A stretch of 64,000 bases of DNA, taken from Levilactobacillus namurensis DSM 19117 (GTDB lineage Bacteria; Bacillota; Bacilli; Lactobacillales; Lactobacillaceae). The position numbers and the translations under genes were made by a program. Location of the stretch: assembly GCF_001434785.1 (NCBI RefSeq), contig NZ_AZDT01000021.1, positions 5,366 through 69,365 on the forward strand. The letters are read 5' to 3'. Below the pieces are notes generated by a model. It saw only the letters and a list, made by a program, of their open reading frames with translations. It did not search any database and was not told the DNA's origin. Each line of letters starts with the position of its first letter. Within the stretch, counting starts at the first letter, position 1. Below, one piece after another: positions 37,751-44,826 of the stretch.

Positions 37751-38203
37751 TTAGACAGGCGAGTTGGTGGGCAGGGCAGGCTGGTCGGGGATGACGGACG
37801 ACAGGGACATGTTCTTTTGGACCAGAGCCTCGGTGCCATCAGCGGCGGCTTGATCATAGTAAGCACATTTGAAGTCGAGGACCGCGAGCGTTTGTTGCAT
37901 TTGAGTGAGTTTTTGAATAAAGTTCTGCCGAATCTGGTGGAAGAACTGTTGGCGCTTGGCTAATGAGGCATCGCCCTCAGCCAGCATCTGGGTGAACTGC
38001 TGAATTTCTTTGATGGAGAGACCGGCGAGCTTTAGGCATTCAATGATACGAATGGTATCAATATCGGCTTGGTCGAACTGGCGAATACCGCTTGCTGATT
38101 TTTTCAGGTGAGGCAAGAAGTGTAACTTGTCGTAGTAGCGTAACGTAGAACTGGGGATGTTTAAGGCCGTTGAGACTTGGCCAATGGTATAAGTAGTGGA
38201 CAT
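37751..38203 (-). CDS. MerR family transcriptional regulator
   Basis: 150 residues: N-terminal MerR winged helix (YTIGQVSTALNIPSSTLRYYDKLHFLPHLK), then the long coiled helix and a short effector part. MerR proteins twist promoters with long spacers to switch them on. GGAAGGAG precedes the ATG at 38203; a longer frame begins upstream but runs through the divergent promoter. The reductase gene it diverges from carries exactly such a promoter. Confidence 0.9.
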   Translation of the reverse strand: MSTTYTIGQVSTALNIPSSTLRYYDKLHFLPHLKKSASGIRQFDQADIDTIRIIECLKLAGLSIKEIQQFTQMLAEGDASLAKRQQFFHQIRQNFIQKLTQMQQTLAVLDFKCAYYDQAAADGTEALVQKNMSLSSVIPDQPALPTNSPV

Positions 38204-38217
38204 GGTGGCTCCTTCCC

Positions 38218-38248
38218 TTGACTTAAAGTTAACTTTAAGGATTATGAT
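38218..38248 (+). promoter_or_regulatory. MerR-type promoter with 19-bp spacer and palindromic operator
   Basis: TTGACT (38218-38223) and TATGAT (38243-38248) are 19 bp apart, and the spacer holds a perfect palindrome, CTTAAAGTT/AACTTTAAG (38222-38239). This is the textbook geometry of a MerR-activated promoter. It drives the reductase gene at 38289. Confidence 0.85.
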
Positions 38249-38288
38249 AACGGAAGTCTGATAGAAATCAAGAAAGAAGGACCTTATT

Positions 38289-38966
38289 TTGACCAAACCT
38301 TATATCATCTGTCACATGATGATGGCTGTCGATGGTCGGATCGATTGTGACATGACTGCCCAATTAACGGGTGTCGACCACTACTATGCGACCCTCAAAG
38401 CCATTGATGCGCCAACTAGAATTAGCGGCCGGGTCACGGCTCAGACGGAACTGACGACGGGTGAGACGTTCAGGGGACCTGCGGGTGCACAATCTAGTAA
38501 GCCAGGCTTTGCCAAGAACCAAACGGCCGCCAGCTATAACGTGGTTCTGGATACACGGGGGACACTCTTGTGGCCCAACGATGCGGGGCAAAGCCAGCCG
38601 CACCTGATCATTACCAGTGAACAGGCCAGTCAGGCTTACTTAGATTACCTGACGAAGCAGCAGATTTCCTGGATTGTGGCGGGGAAGACCCAGATTGACT
38701 TGGCGCAAGCCATGAACGTCTTAGGGGATGAGTTTCACGTTGAACGCTTAGCCATTGTGGGCGGCGGTAAGCTTGACGGCGGCTTTTTGGATGCCGGTCT
38801 AATTGATGAGATTAGCCTCCTGATTGGGGTCGGCGTTGATGGTCGGGTCAATCAGCCGACGGTCTTCGATGGTCGCCCAGCTGACCGTAAGCCGCTCCCA
38901 CTTAAGCTAAAGGCGGTCCAGAGCTTTGATGATGGTGCGGTTTGGTTACGGTATTTAGCGCAGTAA
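38289..38966 (+). CDS. Dihydrofolate reductase family protein (RibD C-terminal type)
   Basis: 225 residues of the DHFR-like RibD-C fold: YIICHMMMAVDGRIDCDM at the start, ISWIVAGKTQIDLAQAMNVL, ERLAIVGGGKLDGGFLDAGLIDEISLL near the end. NADPH-dependent reductases of this type act on pyrimidine or other substrates; the real one is unknown. TTG start behind AAGAAGGA. Controlled by the divergent MerR protein. Confidence 0.8.
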   Translation: MTKPYIICHMMMAVDGRIDCDMTAQLTGVDHYYATLKAIDAPTRISGRVTAQTELTTGETFRGPAGAQSSKPGFAKNQTAASYNVVLDTRGTLLWPNDAGQSQPHLIITSEQASQAYLDYLTKQQISWIVAGKTQIDLAQAMNVLGDEFHVERLAIVGGGKLDGGFLDAGLIDEISLLIGVGVDGRVNQPTVFDGRPADRKPLPLKLKAVQSFDDGAVWLRYLAQ

Positions 38967-39011
38967 AATCGCTAGTAACGAACTAGACTCAATGAAAGGA
39001 CGGTAAACGAT

Positions 39012-39482
39012 ATGACCAGTAAAACTTTAGTTGTCTATTACTCCTGGTCAGGAACGACCAAGCGAGCGGCCCAAGTGATTGCCGCGCAGGCCGGAGCGGA
39101 TTTGGTGGAGCTAACGGTAGCGGAAAACACCTTTCCGCGGGAGATGAACGCCACGTTTGAAACGGCGCAACGACAAATGGCAACGGGAAACTTGCCCGCG
39201 TTGACCAATTCACTGCCAGATTTGGGCCAATACACCACGCTTTTGGTGGGCGGCCCTGTTTGGGGGGCGAAGGTTGCAACGCCAGTCCGTCGCTTCTTAC
39301 AACAGCTGACCGACTATGCGGGCGTAGTGGCCCCCTTCTACACGGATGCGGGAACGCCTGGCGATTATCAGCGGGATTTTGCGGGGTTGGTGTCAGGTCC
39401 ACTGGTGCGCACGGGATTGGAAGCCCAACCGACGTTATCCCCGGAACAGGTGACGGCCTGGCTGGCGGAAATTAAGAACTAA
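39012..39482 (+). CDS. Flavodoxin family protein
   Basis: 156 residues: VVYYSWSGTTKRAAQVIAAQ is a flavodoxin phosphate loop (SWSGTT), VGGPVWGAKVATPVRRFL and FYTDAGTPGDYQRDFA the other flavin contacts. It lies 45 bp after the reductase gene with its own AAAGGACGG site and may share the MerR-dependent transcript. Confidence 0.85.
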   Translation: MTSKTLVVYYSWSGTTKRAAQVIAAQAGADLVELTVAENTFPREMNATFETAQRQMATGNLPALTNSLPDLGQYTTLLVGGPVWGAKVATPVRRFLQQLTDYAGVVAPFYTDAGTPGDYQRDFAGLVSGPLVRTGLEAQPTLSPEQVTAWLAEIKN

Positions 39483-39577
39483 TCGAACCAGTAGCTGATA
39501 CTTAGATTTGTCATCAAACTGTTACCCACCCCTAATTGTTATTCGTGTAAAATAAGAGTTAGAGGAGGATGAGTGAA

Positions 39578-40435
39578 ATGACTAAAATTTTACGTAGTGC
39601 CTTAGTGGTAACGACCAGTGTCGCGGGGCTGTTCTTAGCCGGGACGACCGTGTCCGCTCAGGCAAAGACGGTGTTGCCCGGGTCGGCTAAGAGCGCCTAC
39701 TGGGGGAACCAGACCAGCTATGTGCGGTTAAAGAAGACCATGGACGTTGGTATTTTGAAGAAGTCGGGGAAGACCTATCGTCCACTGATCAAGAAGAAGG
39801 GCTCCCTGTTAGCCGTTCAGGGGATGGGTGGCGCCGCCAATGATAAGGACCAGGCGGGAAATATTGTGATTCGAGCTGCCTTTTCTTCGGGTGCGGTTCA
39901 CTATAACCGGCAAAAGAACCTGAATTATCGCGGAAAGATCTCAATTCCGTTTACCAAGGCCAACTTCAAGTCGGTCAAGCTCAAGGCACCGGCCCGGACG
40001 CTGCTGTTCCAAAAGGGAACGGGCTTTAAGACTAGCGGAAAGTACACGTTGAAGACCCCGTCAGCGTTCTACTTGACGCTGGATAACTATTTGCAGGCCT
40101 ACAGCGCATCAGCAATGAAGAAGGTCGCACCAGGTGGCGGGGTCTACCAGATGACGGTCAACGAGCTGTGGAAGCCGACGTACTCGGCCAAGGTGTCTAA
40201 GGTGACGGTCAAGGGGGCTAAGACCACGATTGACTACAAGAAGCCAATTAAGGGCTTGCCGAACAAGAAGGTTGCCAAGAACCATTACCGCTTGACCATC
40301 CAGAAGTTGAAGGGCAAGCATACCCAGCGGTTCTTCCCGGTCGACGACACCTACGACGCTCAAGGAACTTGGACCAACTACAAGGTCAACGGCAAGCGTT
40401 ACTTTGTTGGGCGGTTTAACCAGGGCTTGGATTAA
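39578..40435 (+). CDS. Secreted protein, function unknown
   Basis: 285 residues. Signal peptide (ILRSALVVTTSVAGLFLAG, cleavage likely after SAQA) and a basic, lysine-rich mature domain (KTYRPLIKKKGSLLAVQGMG; KVTVKGAKTTIDYKKPIKG). No anchor motif. Related in style to the small secreted protein at 37211 (both have TWxxY-type segments). AGAGGAGG is well spaced for the ATG at 39578 and too close to the one at 39569. Confidence 0.7.
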   Translation: MTKILRSALVVTTSVAGLFLAGTTVSAQAKTVLPGSAKSAYWGNQTSYVRLKKTMDVGILKKSGKTYRPLIKKKGSLLAVQGMGGAANDKDQAGNIVIRAAFSSGAVHYNRQKNLNYRGKISIPFTKANFKSVKLKAPARTLLFQKGTGFKTSGKYTLKTPSAFYLTLDNYLQAYSASAMKKVAPGGGVYQMTVNELWKPTYSAKVSKVTVKGAKTTIDYKKPIKGLPNKKVAKNHYRLTIQKLKGKHTQRFFPVDDTYDAQGTWTNYKVNGKRYFVGRFNQGLD

Positions 40436-40482
40436 AACCGTTCTAGGGAAAACTCCCAGAATCAACTTAAGCTGAATTTAGT

Positions 40483-40526
40483 GGACGCAATTGGCCTGAG
40501 AACACTCAGGTTGATGGCGTCCTTTT
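40483..40526 (+). terminator. Rho-independent terminator
   Basis: An 18-bp stem (GGACGC...CCTGAG with CTCAGG...GCGTCC) with one mismatch and several G-T pairs, then TTTT. Confidence 0.75.
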
Positions 40527-40700
40527 AGGTCCCGTGAGTTTAACGGATGGTTAGCTATCGGGAGATGATTTTTCACCGAAACGGCTTCAAAAATAGGCCA
40601 GTTTGACGTATAATAGCTCTTCGTGTGACGCTTGAAGCATCCGCAGAAGTGGTTAGCATGAGCAACGCTAGGAAATCAATCAATCGGGAGGTTAACTATT

Positions 40701-41156
40701 ATGCACCTAAGATCCTACGAACCAACCGATTTACATGCGGTACGGCAACTCTTTCGGGAGACCGTCGAACGCGTCAACTGGCGCGATTATTCGCCAGAGC
40801 AGGTCGCCGCTTGGATCGGCAACGATGACCGGGTGACCCGGGACCGTTGGCAAAAGTCCCTTCTGACGCACCAGACCTTAGTGGCGGTGGAGGATGCGAC
40901 GCTCTTGGGGTTTGCGGATATGACGGCTACGGGGTACCTGGACCGCTTGTACGTCCACTACGCCCATCAAGGTCGCGGTATCGCCCGCTCTTTAGTGCGG
41001 ACGTTAGAAGAACAGGTCGCCGCGAATCGGTATCAGACCTACGCCTCAATCACGGCCCGGCCCTTCTTCGAGCGGGAAGGCTACCGTCTGATTCGAGAAA
41101 CTGTGGTTGAACGTGCAGGGGTGAACCTGCTAAACTTTGAAATGCAGAAAAATTAG
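40701..41156 (+). CDS. GNAT family N-acetyltransferase
   Basis: 151 residues. HLRSYEPTDLHAVRQLFRET at the start, acetyl-CoA loop HQGRGIARSLVRTLEEQV, and TARPFFEREGYRLIRET near the end. Similar to YafP/ElaA-like acetyltransferases. Target unknown. GGGAGG stands 10 bases before the ATG. The next small gene follows after 12 bp. Confidence 0.85.
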   Translation: MHLRSYEPTDLHAVRQLFRETVERVNWRDYSPEQVAAWIGNDDRVTRDRWQKSLLTHQTLVAVEDATLLGFADMTATGYLDRLYVHYAHQGRGIARSLVRTLEEQVAANRYQTYASITARPFFEREGYRLIRETVVERAGVNLLNFEMQKN

Positions 41157-41168
41157 AGAGAAAAGAGA

Positions 41169-41426
41169 TTGAAATTGGCTAGTAAACCGGTAACGCAAAA
41201 AGAAATGATGCAGATTATTGCCCTGTTCCGCAAGTCAGGGTATAAGGGTGAATACGAAGATTTCCAACACGTCAGTGGCACTGACCGGGACTTCTTCGTG
41301 GTCATGAGTAATGAGCAGGGAATCAAAGCCCTGTTCCGGGCCAGCTTAATGCTGAACGCCGTTGAATTTCAGTACGTGCTGGACGATAAGCACGTCTTTG
41401 TGGAGAATGGCGCCGAAGAGGCATAG
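41169..41426 (+). CDS. Small conserved-looking cytoplasmic protein, function unknown
   Basis: 85 residues, no signal or membrane helix: VTQKEMMQIIALFRKSGYKG, TDRDFFVVMSNEQGIKALFR, AVEFQYVLDDKHVFVENGAE. Start is TTG (41169 or 41175) behind GAGAGAAAAGAGA. It is probably cotranscribed with the acetyltransferase upstream and ends in a terminator. I do not recognise the family. Confidence 0.65.
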   Translation: MKLASKPVTQKEMMQIIALFRKSGYKGEYEDFQHVSGTDRDFFVVMSNEQGIKALFRASLMLNAVEFQYVLDDKHVFVENGAEEA

Positions 41427-41434
41427 TCATTTAG

Positions 41435-41465
41435 GGTCGACCGATTGGGGGTCGGCCTTTTTTTG
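41435..41465 (+). terminator. Rho-independent terminator
   Basis: GGTCGACC pairs with GGTCGGCC (one G-T pair), followed by seven T; ends the acetyltransferase pair. Confidence 0.8.
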
Positions 41466-41480
41466 AAGACAGAATGGACG

Positions 41481-41525
41481 AAAAAATGGTGTCCCGCGCA
41501 GATGAGTAAGCGGGACACCATTTTT
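41481..41525 (-). terminator. Terminator of the DHA2 exporter gene
   Basis: Perfect 16-bp stem AAAAATGGTGTCCCGC with its complement (41510-41525), 12-base loop; the A run on the plus strand gives the T tail for the minus-strand gene. Confidence 0.85.
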
Positions 41526-41528
41526 AAG

Positions 41529-42902
41529 TTAAGCTGTTTTTGTGTGGAACTGTGATTGAAGTTTGCGTGCTGTCAGAATCGCCAGAATCAATAGGAACAA
41601 GCAGACCAAGAAACCGGCTTCGATACCCAGATGGCCGTTGCCCGGGAAGCTACGGTTGACTAGGGCGACCACTGCAATGATGATGGCGGTCCCGAACGAC
41701 GCGGCAACCTGCCGAATCGTGTTGAAGGTGGCGACGCCGTCAGGCACCATCTCGTAGGGTAGTAAACCCAGTGCGTGGGTCTGGAGCGGAATCAACATGG
41801 TCACCAGGCCCAGCTGCCGAACGGCTTGGAACAGGGCTAAAACGACCGGCGAACTATTGGTCCCAATCAGTGCTTGTAAGAGGGTCCCGGCACAGTCGAT
41901 GGTCAAGCCGATGGCGACTAAGCGCCGGACCGAGATGCGGTCGTAGAGGCGACCGCTTAACCGTGACAAGGTCCCGGTCAGTAACGCACCGGGTAAGATC
42001 ACCAGTCCGGAGACCAGCGCGCTTTGGTGCTGAATCGTTTGGACCAATAAGGGCAGGAGAATGGTGTTACCGTACATGGTGGCCACGATGAGCATATTGA
42101 CCAGCGTGGCGGTGACGAACTGTGCGTGACTAAAGACCTGCAGATTGATTAGTGGGTCGGTGTGGCCTAATTGAGACTTGATGAAGATCAAGCTGAAAAT
42201 GAGGCCAACCAGGAGCAAGCCGCCGACCTGCCAGCTCAGGAAGCGGGCTGTGGAGATGTTGGATAGCCCCATCAAGATGCACCATAAGCCGATGCTGACA
42301 AGAACGAACCCGCGGGAGTCGAAGTGCGGTGACTCGTTATGCGGAATGCGAGGCAGGATGATGATTGAGGCCACTAACGTGATCACGATGAACGGCACAA
42401 TAATGATGAACAGGTAGCGCCAGGAAAGGTAGTCCAGAATGATACCGGAGACAGTCGGCCCAATAATGGGTGAAAAGTTGAAGGCCAGGCCGATGATTCC
42501 CATGATGGCGCCTTTTTTTGCGGGCTTTGCGTAGCGGATGGCGAGCACGTTGACCAGCGGCATCATCATACCGGCCCCGATGGCTTGAATCATGCGAGCA
42601 ATGATCACCAGAATGAACTGGTTGCACAGTGCGCCCAAGAGGGTCCCGACTAGGAAGATGGCGGTGGCTAATATGTAGAGGTGGCGAAATAAGAAGCGTT
42701 TGATCAGGTAGGCGCTCACGGGAATCATCAGTGCGTTGACCAGCATGTAGCCGTTAGTCACCCACTGAACCTGCGCTTCGCTGACGTGAAACGCCGTCAT
42801 TAACTGGGGTAACCCGACGTTCATGAGTGTCGAACAGAGAATCCCGAAGAACGTTCCGAAGACCATTACAATCAGGGAACGGGAGATACGTTTATTGGTC
42901 AT
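41529..42902 (-). CDS. MFS drug exporter, DHA2 (EmrB/QacA) family
   Basis: 457 residues, 13-14 transmembrane helices. Family marks: QWVTNGYMLVNALMIPVSAYL in the first helices and the motif C region GPTVSGIILDYLSWRYLFI. Proton-driven export of cationic or amphiphilic compounds. ATG behind AAAGGAA. A dyad (AAATAGTT...AACTATTT) just upstream suggests repression, but no regulator gene is adjacent. Long mirror frames on the other strand are shadows. Confidence 0.9.
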   Translation of the reverse strand: MTNKRISRSLIVMVFGTFFGILCSTLMNVGLPQLMTAFHVSEAQVQWVTNGYMLVNALMIPVSAYLIKRFLFRHLYILATAIFLVGTLLGALCNQFILVIIARMIQAIGAGMMMPLVNVLAIRYAKPAKKGAIMGIIGLAFNFSPIIGPTVSGIILDYLSWRYLFIIIVPFIVITLVASIIILPRIPHNESPHFDSRGFVLVSIGLWCILMGLSNISTARFLSWQVGGLLLVGLIFSLIFIKSQLGHTDPLINLQVFSHAQFVTATLVNMLIVATMYGNTILLPLLVQTIQHQSALVSGLVILPGALLTGTLSRLSGRLYDRISVRRLVAIGLTIDCAGTLLQALIGTNSSPVVLALFQAVRQLGLVTMLIPLQTHALGLLPYEMVPDGVATFNTIRQVAASFGTAIIIAVVALVNRSFPGNGHLGIEAGFLVCLFLLILAILTARKLQSQFHTKTA

Positions 42903-42919
42903 GGGCCAAGTTCCTTTCT

Positions 42920-42944
42920 AAATAGTTGAAATGCGTAACTATTT
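42920..42944. promoter_or_regulatory. Inverted repeat upstream of DHA2 exporter, candidate operator
   Basis: Perfect arms AAATAGTT / AACTATTT separated by 9 bp, 18 bp before the exporter start. The shape fits MarR- or TetR-type sites; the regulator must be encoded elsewhere. Confidence 0.5.
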
Positions 42945-43148
42945 CACCGTATCATACACCGACCGTTTGTCAACTCCAGGAGGCGAAATTGCGGCCATAT
43001 CGGTGCTAATTAACCGAACTAAGCGCCTGGAAGTCAGAAATGGAAGGGGGAGTGGGGGTGCTTTGCGTAGCAGATGGTGTTCAAATTGCAACCGTCTAGG
43101 GATTTCAGTATACTGACTTGGACACGCATTTTGAGTATAAGAGAAGAG

Positions 43149-44504
43149 ATGGATAGAGTGAAACAGGACACATCAGTTGAATTGAGCCGCTCACTGGGGC
43201 TGTGGTCAGCGCTAGCGTTGGTCATCGGAACCGTGATTGGCTCCGGAATCTTCTTTAAGCAAGCTTCCGTATTGCAATTGACGGGAAGTACGAGTTTAGC
43301 CCTGTTGGCCTGGCTATTAGGGGGACTGATTACCCTAGCGGACGGCTTGACCTTATCAGAGATTGGGGCCCAGATTCCGCATACGGGTGGGCTCTACCAG
43401 TATATGAATCACATTTACGGTAAGTTCTGGGGCTTCATGTCCGGTTGGATGCAGGTCATCGTCTACGCGCCGGCCATTGTGGGCTCGATTGCGGGCTATT
43501 TGGGCCTGTTGATGGTTAACTTTTTCGGCATCAGTTCGGCCTGGAAGGCGCCCATTGCGATTTTGGCGATTACGTTGATCGCCACGTTGAACATGCTGCA
43601 GAACCGCTACGGGGCAATGTTTGCCATCGTGACCACGATTTGTAAACTGATTCCAATCGTGGCCATTGTGGTCTTCGGACTCTTTTTTGGGCACCAGAGC
43701 GGTATTGGCGAGACGTTGGGGAGCGTGCACCAGAGTATGGGCAATTTCGGGGTGGCCGTTTTGGCCACGATTTTTGCCTATGATGGGTGGATTTTGATTA
43801 CCAACCTAGGCGGCGAGATCAAGAATCCGGAAAGACTTCTGCCTTTAGCGATTATCTTGGGGATTTCGGTTATCATCCTGTTGTACTTAGGGGTGACCTA
43901 CGGCATCTTTCGGTCCATGAGTGCGCAACGGATCGACCAGTTAGGTGAGAACGCCACGGCGTACTTTGCCACCAACGCGTTTGGCGTGTGGGGCGGCCGA
44001 CTGATTAATATTGGGATCATGATTTCGATTCTGGGGGCGTTGAATGGTAAGATCATGAGCTTTCCGCGGATCTATTACGCGATGGCACATGAACACCAAC
44101 TGCCATTTTCCCAGTGGTTGGGACGCCTTCACCGGCAGACACAAACGCCGGTCAACGCCACGTTGGCCCTGCTGGGATTGTCGGCAGCGATGATTCTGAC
44201 GGTGGACACGGACCGCTTATCGGAACTGTGTATCTTCGTGATGTACAGTTTCTACATTGCGGCGTTCGTGGGGGTCTTCATTCTGCGTCGACGGCATTCG
44301 GGCGGCCCGAAGTTATTCCGGACGCCGGGGTATCCGGTTGTGCCCCTTTTTGCCATTCTAGGAACCGGCTTCGTGGTGGTCAGTGAACTGTTCTCAGACT
44401 TTACGGGCGCACTGACGTCGATGCTGGTGATTGCCTTAGGGATTCCTTTGTACGCGTACTTGAAACGGTATTATCGCGGGAAAGAGAATAATGAAGTCTT
44501 GTAG
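43149..44504 (+). CDS. APC family amino acid permease
   Basis: 451 residues, about twelve transmembrane helices. The first helix carries the APC motif LALVIGTVIGSGIFFKQA, followed by TGGLYQYMNHIYGKFWGFMSG, as in SteT/LAT-like exchangers. Imports or exchanges amino acids. I take the ATG at 43149 behind AAGAGAAGAG rather than the ATG at 43074, whose extra 25 residues are not hydrophobic or family-like. A terminator follows. Confidence 0.85.
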   Translation: MDRVKQDTSVELSRSLGLWSALALVIGTVIGSGIFFKQASVLQLTGSTSLALLAWLLGGLITLADGLTLSEIGAQIPHTGGLYQYMNHIYGKFWGFMSGWMQVIVYAPAIVGSIAGYLGLLMVNFFGISSAWKAPIAILAITLIATLNMLQNRYGAMFAIVTTICKLIPIVAIVVFGLFFGHQSGIGETLGSVHQSMGNFGVAVLATIFAYDGWILITNLGGEIKNPERLLPLAIILGISVIILLYLGVTYGIFRSMSAQRIDQLGENATAYFATNAFGVWGGRLINIGIMISILGALNGKIMSFPRIYYAMAHEHQLPFSQWLGRLHRQTQTPVNATLALLGLSAAMILTVDTDRLSELCIFVMYSFYIAAFVGVFILRRRHSGGPKLFRTPGYPVVPLFAILGTGFVVVSELFSDFTGALTSMLVIALGIPLYAYLKRYYRGKENNEVL

Positions 44505-44507
44505 TGA

Positions 44508-44550
44508 ATAAAAACAGTCGATTCCCAATGCAGGAATCGACTGTTTTTAT
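44508..44550 (+). terminator. Rho-independent terminator
   Basis: Perfect 18-bp stem ATAAAAACAGTCGATTCC with its complement, 7-base loop. It marks the sharp border to the AT-rich DptFGH region. Confidence 0.9.
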
Positions 44551-44721
44551 CTGAAAAGACAAGTGTAAGACATACCTGATGATGACTTGAAAGATGAGTT
44601 ATGCTGAAATTAGAAGTAAGAACATTCAAGTAAATAAATAGACAGTGCAAGGGTGTTTGAGGAGTGATGGCAATTGTTATTGAATATTTTGTGTTAAAAC
44701 GATTTTGAAATCATAGATTGT

Positions 44722-44749
44722 TTGTTGTGTTGTAGAATAAGCATATAAT
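44722..44749 (+). promoter_or_regulatory. Probable promoter of the DptFGH-like operon
   Basis: TATAAT at 44744-44749 with TTGTTG at 44722-44727, 16-bp spacer, about 78 bp before the first gene. The rest of 44551-44826 is AT-rich without a gene. Confidence 0.5.
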
Positions 44750-44826
44750 AAAACTAACATTGTACATAGAATAATCAATATAATAAATGATAACTCTGCA
44801 TTAAAGTTGCGTTAGGGGGAATAAAT

